Assembly: GCA_963989385.1 (NCBI GenBank) | Contig: OZ022499.1 | Span: 53,061,757 to 53,125,756 of the forward strand | From: Ctena decussata | Taxonomy: Eukaryota > Mollusca > Bivalvia > Lucinida > Lucinidae | DNA length: 64,000 bases | Direction of reading: 5' to 3' | In this document: one piece after another, positions 1-11,364 of the stretch | Position numbering within the stretch: the stretch's first letter is position 1 | Layout of the letters: every line of letters starts with the position of its first letter | Notes under the pieces: model-generated | What the model saw: only the letters and a program-made list of their open reading frames with translations | What the model was told of the DNA's origin: nothing | Databases searched by the model: none | Translations under genes and position numbers: made by a program

Positions 1-61
1 TCAAAGAAGAAGGCCATGGTTACAGTTCCAAAGAAGAAAGTATCTGCTTCTCCAACAAAAG
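1..61 (+). CDS. 3' end of the common upstream exon, with phase-1 splice donor
   Basis: Reading frame 1 is open from the window edge and encodes a lysine-rich tail, SKKKAMVTVPKKKVSASPTK, followed by the single base G and a good donor (AAAAG|GTAATA, GT at 62-63). The PKKK cluster resembles a monopartite nuclear localisation signal. One base of the last codon is left over, so the intron is phase 1, and every zinc-finger exon downstream has a phase-1 acceptor. I infer that this is the last constant exon of a BTB/C2H2-type transcription factor whose 3' ends are supplied alternatively by the exons below. No conserved domain lies in this fragment, so the family of the constant part is not shown. A chance open frame of 20 codons is possible, but the donor phase match argues against it. 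Confidence 0.72.
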
Positions 62-198
62 GTAATAATACAGAATAAGAAGTTCTGTGTTGCTAACATA
101 TTGTTAGTTATAATAAAAAAAATGGACCTATCCCAAGAGATAGATACCAAGAAAAAGATGGTTTTATAATAACTGATGTCCCATTTTTGGGAAAAAAG

Positions 199-200
<2 letters not shown>

Positions 201-249
<49 letters not shown>
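201..249. repeat. (GA)n microsatellite
   Basis: An uninterrupted run of about 24 GA units in the first intron, 140 bp after the donor. Confidence 0.97.
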
Positions 250-252
<3 letters not shown>

Positions 253-623
253 TGGTACAGTACTTCCCAGTATTAATTAATGATGAGGAAAAGAATTTCA
301 CATGAAATTGGTAATACCTCTACAGTTAATCCCAAGACCAGATCACTGTAAAAGGAACAAAAATTCCATAAAGCATGAAAGACATGTTTCTAGAAGTATA
401 ATTGACTACCATATTTCTTCGGTATAACCTTCCAAAACAATCGTAAAAATTTAGATTCTTCCTATAGGATGAATCCAGATGTTTGGGATTGTTATAGAAG
501 GGAAAACCCATCTCCTAGTTGAATTTAATAAGACTGATTTAGATATTTGAGGTCATTCTATGGATGGAATAACACCGTTAAATAGCCAAATAAATATAGT
601 ATAAGTGACCTAAACTTACATAG

Positions 624-763
624 TTTTTGTCTGGCCTATGACTAGCAGAAGCTAGATAAAGGCATTACTTTCCGGTAAACTACCATATCAAATTTTCTGG
701 TTTAGCTCTGTTTTGTGACATTACACAGATGGGTGAGACTCCGCATTTCATGGAATGTGAATA
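624..763 (+). mobile_element. Old, internally deleted copy of the 44602-type Helentron-like element
   Basis: The left end (GTTTTTGTCTGGCCTATGAC, then a GGCATTACTTTCC-like piece) and the right end (CTCTGTTTTGTGACATTACA, then GTGAGACTCCGCATTTCATG) match the head and tail of the element at 44602-45751, with the tandem middle missing. Confidence 0.5.
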
Positions 764-1435
764 CATGTTGGGTAAACCAGTAATGCTAGAAAATATAGCA
801 TCTATGCATCGAAAAACTTTCTGAAATGATAGTTACTTTTATTCACCATGATAAAATTTTGACAAAATGAAATCAATCTCAGTGGTATTTAGCCACTCTT
901 ACAGAAAATGTGAGAAGGGGGCATTTTAGTTTAAATTAATAAGGGAGATAGTCCAACAATGTCTTCCAGTGGTCTTGAAGTTCCATGATTTTCTATTTTA
1001 TCCATCACACTGGACTGGTATAAGTCAAACTGATTTTGGTTTGTGTGCATGAAAACACTAGGCTTGAGAAACTGTATAAAATAACGTTTGTCTCTTAAAG
1101 TGTCAAAATTGAAAAGAGTGGAATTAGAAAACAGCGTAGATCCAAATTAGGTGGCTTGTAATCAGCCATCTGTTCTGAAGATGGCTGGTTTTCCTCTGGT
1201 ATTTGAGTTTAAATTATGATCGAGCTTTTTGAAATTTTGCAGATGAAAATTTTGTTGTTCTCTTTTTTGGCACTTGTAAGGGGTTTTTGACCACTATCGA
1301 TATTATTCTCCATATAGTGTGTGATTTGTCATAGAAATCATAATGTTTGGGGGAGGTTACAATGTTTGGAGGGAGGTTGAGTATTCTTTTGATAGTTTGA
1401 GCTAATAGTACAGGATGTTAAACTGCAATTTGGTA

Positions 1436-2936
1436 TACCGTAATCGCCCCATTTACCGCACATGCCCCTATAACCGCACACCAAGGCCATTTCCGGAAAA
1501 AAATCACAAGCGCACACTGCTTTTTCCTTTTGAAACTCACAAACGCATCATGTTCAACTTACCATTACTGTTTCAACAGCGACAGTGTTTTCGGTTTATT
1601 TTTCCCGACGCAATGTGCGAAGAGAGCAACTCTATCGGTCTAAATGTCAATCGGACATCCTCGCCGATATTTACGGAGTTGGCTGAAGTGTTATATGTAC
1701 GAGTGCGAACAGCGGACTCGGATCAGCTTACACCTCTGCGCCGTCTGATAAGCGTATTCTGTGTCTGCATCAACAATGGGAATGTACTTGTTGATCCGAG
1801 AGGGATCGAGCTTACGAAGTAATGAGGTTGCGGGGGTGCGCAGGCTGAACTGAGTCTTTGCCTTTCGTTCATGCGAAAAGGCGCCATTTCTCAGAGCAAT
1901 TCTTGTCGTATATAGCGCTAATGTGCATGTGCGCCAAAGTGCGTTTGGGAAAGATACATGAACGACAGATAACAAAACCCGGGTTGCAAAAGAAATAAAT
2001 TGTCATAACGACAAACTCTTGTTTCCTGACAAAATCATTCTGAATACATGCGCAAACTGAACGAAGCGACCAGCCTGCGCATATGCATGGTCTGTTCATT
2101 TAAACAAAGTTCGCGGTAGCCATAGGATAGGTTTATCATTGGCATAGCTGGCCCGTGGGTCTCAAAAGGGCCTCAGGACACATCCGATCAGCAAACACCC
2201 GCATCATATAGTGCATTTGCGAACATTGACCAGTCTAACAAATCTCCAGGATTCGCCGATAGTTTGCCAAATAATTGTCTTAAGATGTGCCGACTGGCCT
2301 AAGGTTTTGCTGTTTGTACATGTAATACGGTACCTTTCTCATGACACGTTGCCAAAATTTCTGCACCCTTGGACGTAATATAGGACTGACAGAAAAGGAC
2401 CGCATCTTCCAGAATTAGAATGTGTGTGTAATTAATAGAAGCCCGTGAATTTAAAGCAGACCCCTTGCGGTGAATGAATTGCCAGAGCACTGACAAACTT
2501 ATCTGACGTGTTTAAACAATCACATATTAGGTCATCGTAAATGTGTTGAAATACTTTCCTTTCTTTCGGAATATTTATTTGGAATATTGAAGAAGGATGA
2601 AGAGAATGAAATACATGCATAATGAGGACATATTTAATACTGAGAGGTATGAGATATAATTTGCGACTTGACATGAGATTGTTTTTCTCCCGGAAATTGG
2701 CAATTCAAATAGTTCGAACACTAAATATTTTCATGACACTTCGAACACCCGGATCAGTACTTATTTTTAACTGTTCGAACTAAATGAGAATTTACCGTAT
2801 CGATTTTCCTTAACATCTTTAAAGTAGACAATGGGCGTTTGTTGTATTTTTCGTTAGAAACGTTTTTAACCACACCTTTTTGTTGCAATTTTGAAAAAGT
2901 TAAGCGCACCGTGCGGTAAATGGGGCGATTACGGTA
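1436..2936. mobile_element. 1.5-kb non-autonomous TIR DNA element
   Basis: Perfect 26-bp terminal inverted repeats lie at 1436-1461 and 2911-2936 (outer part TACCGTAATCGCCCCATTTA). The flanking bases allow a TA target duplication if the outermost TA is host sequence. The interior holds no credible gene; small ORFs on both strands are not conserved as proteins. About 1.1 kb of the interior recurs, inverted, at 46185-47571 with different ends. Confidence 0.9.
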
Positions 2937-4093
2937 ATATAATGATATTCGATCAGAAGAATATGATGCTTGTTGCTAATAATATCTCAGGAAATGTTTT
3001 GTTGAAATATATTTTATTCATATAAATTCTACATACTGGTACATAAACATTTACTGTATACAAAACAGTGCAAGAACTTTCCCAGGGATTCAGAATGAAG
3101 CCAATTGGCTTATATAAATCTGTTTCCCTGACTACCGGTATATAAATCTGTTTCCCTGATTAAATGTTTGAAGTGAGGATCTTCATTCAGAAAGTTTATA
3201 GCATGTCTGTTTCAATTGCATTGTATGTTTGAAATCAAGTTGTGTGCTCATGAAGTTAGTATGCTTACTTTATGATATGCATACCTTGATTTCGAACACT
3301 GCTTGAATCTTGATTTCACATCATATGATGATATTGGCAATGTACTTTCAGTGTACATTATGTGTAATTATACACATGGGATCAAAGGGCTTTCTTTGAC
3401 CCTCAAAAATAAAAAAAATGGCCCTGTATTGCTCTAATTTTCCCCTAAAATTTTTCAGATAAGGACATAGAATGTCCCCCATAATTTTCTGATATGCACT
3501 AGTTAATTCCCCCCAAGAAGGCCAAATTTGCCCCAAATGTCCCTCATATAATTGACCCTAGTGACATGTGACTCATGAAACAAAATTCCAAGGGAAGACC
3601 CTGGGATTATTTTGATCTTGACCTTGTAAACAGAAGCAGCAGAACTGGACGGCTGTAGACCGTGACAGTTTGAGTTATTGAATAGAAGAGTATACAATGT
3701 GCACAATAATGGAAAGCAGCCGTCCTGAAAACTAACATTTTTCATATTTTTGCAACATTGGGATCGTGAATTTCGGAGTTTTTACCTTATACAAGTAGTT
3801 CATTAGATGCTGAACAAAGTATATACATGGTAAGTTTCCTTTCGAAAGAGAAACAATTATTTAAAATAAGTCTGAAGAGATCTTATCAAATTTTTCTCCT
3901 GAGCAGGCTGTTTGTCCATAGTCGAATATCGTTGGTATATAATTATGTTAGGCAGATTGATAAATTTAGCAGATTTTTTTTTGTACTGAATATTAAATGC
4001 TTAATTTGCATTGGTGTCTTTTTCACATTATGTGTTTGATTTATGTATTTAAGTTAATTAGCGTTTTCACCTACTATTTTTATGTATTTATAG
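2937..4093 (+). other. Intron tail, nothing recognised
   Basis: AT-rich sequence with short ORFs that show no domain or codon signal. Two near-identical 20-bp pieces (TATAAATCTGTTTCCCTGA) at 3112 and 3141 are a small local duplication. It ends at the exon 1 acceptor. Confidence 0.6.
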
Positions 4094-4344
4094 GATATAC
4101 AGATCAGTCCAGATTTCCAGTCAAAGAACTGTCTTACAGTATGCAAGAAAAATCTTCAGAAAAGCTCTACAGGTGTGAGGTCTGCAACAAGGGCTTCAAT
4201 CACCGTGGAGATTGGACGCGCCATTTACGAGTACATACTGGAGAGAAACCGTACAAGTGCGATATTTGTCAGCGCGCTTTTTCATTAAAATCTAATTTGA
4301 AAACACATTATGTGGTGCACATGAACAGGATGGACATAAACTAG
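4094..4344 (+). CDS. Alternative terminal exon 1: C2H2 zinc-finger pair
   Basis: The acceptor is TATTTATAG|GA (AG at 4092-4093). Read in phase 1 the exon gives 82 residues and a TAG at 4342-4344. Residues 1-24 are a polar lead. Finger 1 has Cys27, Cys30, His43 and His47 with helix HRGDWTR; finger 2 has Cys55, Cys58, His71 and His75 with helix LKSNLKT. They are joined by a canonical TGEKP linker. Position 4 of the first helix is Trp where Leu is usual. The upstream ATG at 3997 lies in intron, so the real N-terminus comes from splicing to the donor at 61 (joined codon GGA, Gly). An AATAAA at 4662 could serve polyadenylation. The role is inferred as a sequence-specific nuclear DNA-binding end of one isoform. 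Confidence 0.9.
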
Positions 4345-4570
4345 TGGGAATACACATTATATACAGTTATAGTTACAGGAAAGTTGGGTGTTTCTCTTCT
4401 TCTATCTTAGCTGAATAGATGCTGAAAGAACCATTTCATTATTGTATGCAGTATTAAATGTGTTTCCATGGTTAGAACATTTGCTAATTTAGTTTGTATC
4501 TTTCAAGACTGAATGTTTATAGCAAGACTATTGTTTTTTTCTTTTGTGTGTCTTTTGTATATGAAGCACT

Positions 4571-4640
4571 TTAACCCTATTGCTCTCAGAATGGCCAAAA
4601 CTCTATGGAGTTTTGGCCGTTCTTAGTGCAGTAGGGTTAA
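4571..4640. repeat. 70-bp hairpin repeat, family G copy 1
   Basis: A near-perfect palindrome TTAACCCTATTGCTCTCAGA ... GTGCAGTAGGGTTAA centred on CTCTATGGAG. A second copy is at 19407-19476 and a one-armed piece at 19550. Confidence 0.85.
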
Positions 4641-4898
4641 TAAGATTGTTGTTGACAAGATAATAAAAGCAGCTGAAATGAAGTAGAAGGCAGTTTTTTT
4701 TTTGCTTGTCTGTATGAAAGTACAGGATAAATTGATGTCATCTCGATGTGCGTGTCCGCATTGGTGTCCATATTTGATGTTTTGGTTTTTTTGTATGTTA
4801 ACCAGACTGCAGTTTTTCAGAAAATGAACCTGAAAGTAGGTATAATAGATTGCTGGTTTTCAGCTTCATTAGAAGAGTTTAGGTTGCTGAAAATAAAT

Positions 4899-5136
4899 GA
4901 GCCACGGCACGAGAAAACCAACAAAGTGGCATGTGTGCCCAGCGAAGACTCAGATCAGCCTGGGCATCCAACCAGTCTGATCAGAGTATTCCCTGTCTGT
5001 ATGGAGCTAGCTTAGACCCTTAGCTACCCTTTAAGTGCTTAGCAAAGGGTCTGATCAGACTGGGCAGATGCCCCAGCTGATCTGAGTCTTCGCTGGGCGC
5101 ACATGCTACTTGCTTGGTTTTGTCGTTTCACGGCTC
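4899..5136. mobile_element. Palindromic MITE, family A copy 1
   Basis: The ends are inverted (GAGCCACGGCACGAGAAAAC and CGTTTCACGGCTC), and internally AAGACTCAGATCAGCCTGGG on the left pairs with CAGCTGATCTGAGTCTTCGC on the right. About eight copies are in the window. Confidence 0.85.
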
Positions 5137-5336
5137 AAATGTATTTTGCATAAATACAAGGATGAATCCAGTGTAATCATTTGTAGATTGGAGATCGTAA
5201 AAACTGTGCAAGACACAAACTGTGGACTTCACTGGGGAAAGGGGAGTCTGATATGACAGGCACATGCAGAGTTAACTTTTCCCTTTTCATAACATTTCCT
5301 GACATTACTTTATTTTCACACAGATAACACCTTTTT

Positions 5337-6824
5337 AGCTCGCCTGAACGAAAGTTCAGGAAGAGCTATTGTTGTCACCCTGGCGTCTGCGTCAGCGTCC
5401 GCGTCCGCATCGGCGTCCGGATTGGATGGTTTGGTTAAAGTTTTTTATAGACCTATATCTCCCTAACCCATGGATGGATTCTTTTGATACTTGCACTGTA
5501 GTTAGATATTGGTCCAAAGTTTAACAGGGTACTACCCCCACCCCACTCAGTGACCTTGATGTCAAGGTCACGGACTTAGAATATTTGAAATTTTTTGACT
5601 GGATGTTTTGGTTAAAGTTTTTTAAAGACCTATGTCTCCCTAACCCATGGATAGATTCTTTTGATACTTGCACTGTAGTTAGATATTGGTCCAAAGTTTA
5701 ACAGATACTACCCCCGCCCCACTCAGTGACCTTGATGTCAAGGTCACGGACTTAGAAAATTTGAGTTTTTTTTTGACTGGATGTTTTGGTTAAAGTGTTT
5801 TAAAGCCCAATATCTCCTTAACCCATAAATGGATTCTTTTGATACTTGCACTGTAGGTAGATATTGGTTCAAAGTTTAGCAGGGTACCACCCCCACCAAA
5901 CTCCATGACATTGATGTCAAGGTCATGGACTTAGAAAATTGGGAGTATTTTTGGACTGGATGTTTTGGTTAAAGTTTTATAAAGCCCAATATCTCCTTAA
6001 CCCATGGATGGATTCCTTTGATACTTGCACTGTAGTTGGATATTGGTCCAAAGTTTTCCAAGGTACTACCCCCACCCCCCTCAGTGACCTTGATGTCAAG
6101 GTCATGGAGTTAGAAAATTGTCTTTTTATTGATTGGATGTTTTGGTTAAAGTCTTTTAAAGACACATATCTCCTGAACCCAGTGATGAATTCTTTTTATA
6201 TTTGCACATTAGTTAGATATTAGTCCAAAGATTTGCTGAGTACTACCCCAACCCCGCTCAGTGACCTTGATGTCAAGGTCATGGACTTTGGAAATTTGTT
6301 CTTTATTAAAGTTTTCTAATTGCATACTGATTTATAATGCTTGGCAGAGATTTAGTTTACACTTGAACTGATGTTAGACACTTTTTTGAGTTTTTACAAA
6401 ACACTATATACTTACCCCACTGGATGACCTTGAAGTCAAGGTCATCGACTTAGAATTTTGTCTTAAAGATTTTGGTTAAAGTTTTATATTTATGAAGACA
6501 TAGTTTCACAGTGTCACGATGGACTCAGGTGATACTAATACTTGGACTGATGTTAGATAATGGTTCAAGGTTTTGTTACATCCTAGCCCCCCCCCCCCCA
6601 CTCCCCACCCCTACCGCTTAGTTCTTTGACCTCAAGCTCATGGACTTTGAAATTTCATTTGGATTTTTTTATTTTAATTTAAGACTTATTTCTTTTGATA
6701 GCTTTTGTTTATAAATGTGTTGTCATTATGGATTTTATGCATAGAAGTCCACACCTCCAAAGAGACTGTGTGATGGGCAAGCACCTATTCAGGCGAGCTA
6801 TGCTGTCAGGCGACAGCTCTTGTT
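5337..6824 (+). mobile_element. Helentron-like tandem element E1, intact copy
   Basis: The 5' end is a hairpin (AGCTCGCCTGAAC, GTTCAGG..AGAGCT) followed by a GCGTCC-rich microsatellite. The body is at least five ~177-bp units, each with TTGGTTAAAGTTTT, a TATCTCC..AACCCATGG block and TGACCTTGATGTCAAGGTCA. Near the 3' end TTCAGGCGAGCT (6788-6799) is the exact reverse complement of the 5' end, followed by hairpin CTGTC..GACAG and CTCTTGTT. No protein is encoded. This copy lacks the SINE found in its sister at 28814. Confidence 0.8.
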
Positions 6825-6984
6825 GGTCTCATGATTACACTTGTTCCAAAGAGTCGGCAGGTAATGCATTGAAATGCTGAGCATAATATTTACATGGGTT
6901 ACTGTTAAAGGTCTAATTTCTGTACCCACCGGCAGAGATTTAACTACCTCTCTGAGTCGTATGATTGGCGGGGCTAGTATCTTA

Positions 6985-7275
6985 CTGATGAAAATTTAAA
7001 AAAAAAAGGTAAAGGTTTCCCATAGCCTAATAAATAGCTGTAGGGGCAGTGGTGGTTAGAGGCGCACTGTAGCTTGGGCACAGCAGATGAAAGGTGGAGC
7101 TCATCCCTCTCCTTTCACTGCCTTATCCTTCTCTGATTGGAAAAAAGGTACCCATTTACTGCTGGGTTGACAGAAAGAGTTTTCCAGTCGTCCGATGGTG
7201 AAACCTGGGCCCGATCTCACGACCTGGCAGGCAACTTTCTGCACCATAATTGACACGACTACAGCCCCGCTCTAA
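6985..7275 (-). mobile_element. Probable tRNA-derived SINE, reverse orientation
   Basis: On the minus strand the sequence begins AGCGGGGCTGTAGTCGTGTC and contains a B-box-like GGTCGTGAGATCGGGCCC. The A-box is less clear, so this is tentative. Confidence 0.45.
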
Positions 7276-7319
7276 GATTAATCCCAATTAATTGTATTAT
7301 TGATAAATATTAACCCCAG

Positions 7320-7522
7320 CAGAGCTTTAGATAAGAGGGTTATTTGAAGATAATTGAGGGATAATTTTCTTTATTTCTCATTGAAACCATATGTTGTGAC
7401 CCCTCATCTGAACTGTCTCGTTGAGATGGTTCAGATGAGGGGTCACAACATATGTTTTTATGCAGAAATAACTAAAATTATCCCTAATTATCATCAAATA
7501 CTCCCTCTTATCTAGGGCTCTG
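7320..7522. mobile_element. Palindromic MITE, family B copy 1
   Basis: Ends CAGAGCTTTAGATAAGAGGG and CTCTTATCTAGGGCTCTG. The centre is a perfect hairpin, CATATGTTGTGACCCCTCAT / ATGAGGGGTCACAACATATG, around GTCTCGTTGAGATGG. Confidence 0.9.
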
Positions 7523-7808
7523 TGGGTTAGGAGTCAATCATTCCCTCTACACAACCTACGGCCAGTCAGTTCAGTTATTAGGGTTTTATGACCTCCTGGA
7601 GATGTTAACCCTTTGGTATCTGAACAAATACTGAGATCAGCCACCGATTTCTGCCTTTTATAGTCCACCTAGGCCTATAAGCCCCATTTATTATTTTGAC
7701 AGGAATTTTAAAACCGACTTGAATTCAAGTCTATTGCTTAATTTTCACTTAGTGAAAAATTTCAATAATTTTGAGGCCAACTATACTACTTGCTCATTTT
7801 ATTTGCAG

Positions 7809-8086
7809 GCAAAGCACAAGCTACAGATGATGATGTGAATACAGGGACAGCACAGCTAGACTGTAATGTCTACAAAGGCCTAGGAAGAATAGAAGATCAT
7901 GGCAACTACAAATCCTACCACTGTTTTATGTGTAGTAAAGTGTTTTATAGTGGGAGTTGTCTGACTCGACATGCAAGAACACATACTGGTGAGAAGCCAT
8001 ATCGATGTGACGTATGTGGCAAGTGCTTCTCCCAGAAAGGCAATATGGCCAACCACAAACTGGTGCATGCGTCAGTGACCTTATAA
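7809..8086 (+). CDS. Alternative terminal exon 2: C2H2 zinc-finger pair
   Basis: The acceptor TTTATTTGCAG|GC (AG 7807-7808) opens a phase-1 frame of 91 residues ending with TAA at 8084-8086. After a ~40-residue acidic, Asp/Thr-rich lead come finger 1 (C-F-M-C, helix SGSCLTR, H-A-R-T-H) and finger 2 (C-D-V-C, helix QKGNMAN, H-K-L-V-H), linked by TGEKPYR. All eight zinc ligands are present. The joined codon with the donor at 61 is GGC (Gly). The ATG at 7790 is upstream of the acceptor and is not a real start. The helix of finger 1 carries an unusual Cys at position 3, so its base preference is hard to guess. An AATAAA sits at 8420. Confidence 0.92.
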
Positions 8087-9513
8087 ATAATGGCAAGTAT
8101 TTGAAACCTACTGATGTTGTCCGTATAAAACAATGCTCACAGAGTTAAAAAGTCTACAACAATGCCCTTAGAGTTAAAAGGTCATACATGTATTGGATAT
8201 GTTTCCAAGCTCACTGTCTTGGAGAGTAGGTGTGGAAAGCCATTGTATGATGATCTTGTAACACACAGACAATGCGCTATAGACTATATTTCAAGATTTA
8301 CTGTCTTTGAGGAACTGTTTTGAAGCTTCGAATGTTGTTCTGGCAACACAGACAATCATAATAAGGTGTACAAACAAGTACATATGTAAAATAAGGTAGA
8401 TGATATTTAAATGCTCATAAATAAATTTACACCACCCAGTAAAGTATTCTGTGACCATTTTCTTCCAATAGTTTGGGATGTTGGAATTCACAAGCCGGCA
8501 GAAGGCACTTTTGTGACAAAAGTTTGGCAATAATTAATGCATTTTTTTGTATATTGCATTTTTGTGTATAAGACCAGTCTTAGTTAATTTTGGCCTCTTT
8601 TTATGTGAGAAAATGGAAAGATTGCATTTTTTTGAAAAAATACAGTATCTTGGACACAACACTCAGGAATACATACTGGTGAGAAGCCCTATAGACCACT
8701 GTGATAAATTAATATTTTATACATTGGCGATGATCGCAGATGACTTTCTGGCTGTGTTAATCCCCCGTTCGTCTGTTTTGAGGCATGCAAGAAGGTTTGA
8801 AAGAGGGTTTGCAAAAGGCCTTAAAAGACAAACGGGAAATAAAAACAGCTTGAAAGTCTTCTGCAATGTATAAAATAATGATTTATCACAGAGGTCATAT
8901 TAGCTTTGATCCAATTATTGTTCAGAAGCTGTTTTTGTGTTTGATAAAAATTCCTTATGTTTTCTATTATCTCATGCGGAACCGGGCTGACGATGCCAAG
9001 TTTTTGCGTATACAATGTATTTTCTAAATTCTAAACTGTCTATCATGGAAAGCTTACTTCCAACGTTTGGATTCACACACACAGTAGTTCTGTTTACTTA
9101 TTTGCAACTGCCAAGGTCAGAGACTCAAAATCAAGCAAGAGAATGTGACTTTTCCCTACATGTATATATCGCCGAGATTGACTTTGAAGATATGCTCCGC
9201 CATACTAAATTCATATCTGGAAAAATGCAAGATCATGTGCCTAATCCTTTCAGGTGCCGAAGAAACAATCTCTATGTGACAAAATAGCTTTCTTATATTT
9301 TGCATAAATAGTTTTCAGAGAAAATAAATACCTTAAACATTGTGCCGATGTCAAATTTGTTTACAATGTCGGCTCCCCTCCTGCAAAACCGGAAACTTCT
9401 CTCATGGTTTGATGTTCTGAACCGTGGTTTCGCATGAGAGCGATTGGTAGGCGTGTCAAGAAATAGGGTATAAATGCTAATTAATAGAAATTCCAGACAA
9501 AAGGTTTGCAATA
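8087..9513. other. Intron with little recognisable content
   Basis: Apart from the finger relic at 8666 there is no splice-bounded coding island or known repeat. The ORFs at 8547 and 9015 have no domain signal. Confidence 0.6.
8666..8705 (+). pseudogene. Relic of a C2H2 finger linker (dead alternative exon)
   Basis: The stretch ATACATACTGGTGAGAAGCC reads as I-H-T-G-E-K-P-Y-R, the H/C link between two fingers, and then hits a stop where the second finger should begin. No first finger is readable upstream and no acceptor is evident. It is closest to the linker of exon 2, 680 bp upstream, so a decayed tandem copy of that exon is likely. The match is short (about 25 nt) but too specific to be chance. 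Confidence 0.55.
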
Positions 9514-10204
9514 GACAGTTGACTCTTGTTATCTCATTACCTTGTTAACACTGATATCTCAAAGTAACCTCTTTTATCAGAGAATATAGATTGGACACAC
9601 TCCTTATTTATATCTACATTTCAACTCCTGTTTTCTTGCGCACCAGATAAGGATATCAGCGTGTTTCCCCTGTACCTACAAATCTTATCTCACCCAGGAC
9701 TGGATAAAAATCACGAGCATTTAATGTATTAGTTGTATTGGAGGTCACGTATCTACGTCCTCGGGTGACGTTGGTATTTTAGATGATGACGTCAAGAAAA
9801 AGGCAATAATGACACCAGTGTATGCAAGCCAGTAGTTGACGTAAAGAGCCGAATGGCGGTCTTTGAAAGCGGCGTTTTCTTTCAAAATCAAATTGAAACC
9901 TCTCAAGCACTAGAATTAAGCATTTTAACAAGTTCTGAAGTTAAAACAAAACGTGGTGTGCAAGAAAAAGTATCTATCATGGGTGTGAGGTGCGGATAGA
10001 AAAATCCGTCACTTCACTTGGGATCACTGTTCGACATCACTCGGCAAGCCTCCTGATGCCGATCAGTGACCCTCGTGACAGATTTTTCTATCCACACCTC
10101 ATACCCATGAAAGATACTTATAATCTCAAACTACTGATATCTCAGTGTGAGATACCAGTAGTTTAAGATGAATTCGGACTTGGAGATACCGAGAGTTGAC
10201 TGTC
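9514..10204. mobile_element. 690-bp TIR element with nested hairpin
   Basis: The outer ends are inverted: GACAGTTGACTCTTGTTATC and GAGATACCGAGAGTTGACTG. Inside, 9966-10122 is a second palindrome (GTATCTATCATGGGTGTGAG / ACCTCATACCCATGAAAGAT), probably an independent insertion. The first ~100 bp are related to 27740-27850. Confidence 0.7.
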
Positions 10205-10595
10205 CACTATTAAGAAAATTGGCTGCTAAACCTGTTATATCCACTTGCAAAAAGGCAAAAGAAGTTGCTTGTTGTGAAGCATTTTATCATATATCTGCTG
10301 CATAATTCACCTGATAACAGGGGTATGATAACATGATGTGATATCATGTCACTGTAGAACTGCGCTTGCGCGAATGTTATCAGGTCATGCCTTAAGAAGC
10401 GATCTCTGAAGACGATTGGCTACACACTGACGTTGGCCCTGATATCAGCGTTTGATTGGTTAATTGACGTCACCGACTTACATCATAACGCATTCGCGAC
10501 GTCAGCTAGTTCGAATAAAATTGCGTTTGTTGCTTATCACTTGTTTGCTGCTCTTTACGCCGTAAAATCTTCATGATGCATGGTAAATAGAAAAC

Positions 10596-10731
10596 CACGT
10601 GAGTGTCTTTTTGATATCAAGTTTATCAGGCTCGACCAGAAACACGTCGGACTGGCTCGGCAAGCCTCGCCATTCCTATGCTGTTTCTGGTCTCGCCTGA
10701 TAAACTTGATATCAAAGACACTAACATGGTA
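10596..10731. mobile_element. Palindromic MITE
   Basis: GAGTGTCTTTTTGATATCAA and the complementary end TTGATATCAAAGACACTAAC enclose a second stem (CCAGAAAC / GTTTCTGG). Confidence 0.8.
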
Positions 10732-11100
10732 TTCTCTATATATCAGTCTTCATATTCCATATTTACCACAAACATTTGGACAGACAGGCTTGAGCAAAAG
10801 GTGTAGACTCTGGTCATAAAGCTCATCTGCAGTTTTATGTATCGGATTGCACAATGTTAGTCAAACAGACCTTGTTAGAAAGATTGACAGTCGTCAGAAG
10901 TGGTTGAATAATCTCAATACTGAATTCTAATACTACTTTTATTCTGAGTTGGATTTTATCCCCTCCAAAACAACCCTAGTCTTGTAGAATGGATATAGAT
11001 TTTGGAAGCTGGAAAAATTCTATCTCAAGGCAGAATTACGTGGTCTGGTTTAGATATCTTGGGTCATTTTAATGGAAGAAAAGCTGTCCCGTAGCAGAAT

Positions 11101-11213
11101 TGCCCCAAATGTGCTTAAATATTGGGACACCTAAAACCATAACTTTTCCATTTCGGACAAATGGAAAATGAATGATTTTAGATGTCCCAATATTTAAGCC
11201 CTTTTAATAGGGT
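11101..11213. mobile_element. Palindromic MITE, family C copy 1
   Basis: GTGCTTAAATATTGGGACAC pairs with GATGTCCCAATATTTAAGCC around TTTCCATTT..AAATGGAAA. Sister copies are at 28014 and 43622. Confidence 0.85.
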
Positions 11214-11364
11214 ATTATTTTACTCCATTTAGCAGTCAATTATCAGGCCTTGCACTGGTATACCAGTAATGTTTGGACATACTCACTGTCAGATAGAAAT
11301 TTTTTTTTTGGATGAAATTCTAAGTGTTAGAACAGTATATTTCAAAAGCAATACTCTCATTTTT

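Noticed and set aside
1415..1822. 135-aa ORF on the + strand
   Set aside because: It lies within the left part of the TIR element 1436-2936, has no domain, and the repeat copy at 46185 does not keep the frame.
5939..6223. 94-aa ORF repeated at 28846 and on the opposite strand
   Set aside because: It is read from the ~177-bp units of E1. Both strands give ORFs of like size and neither has codon structure.
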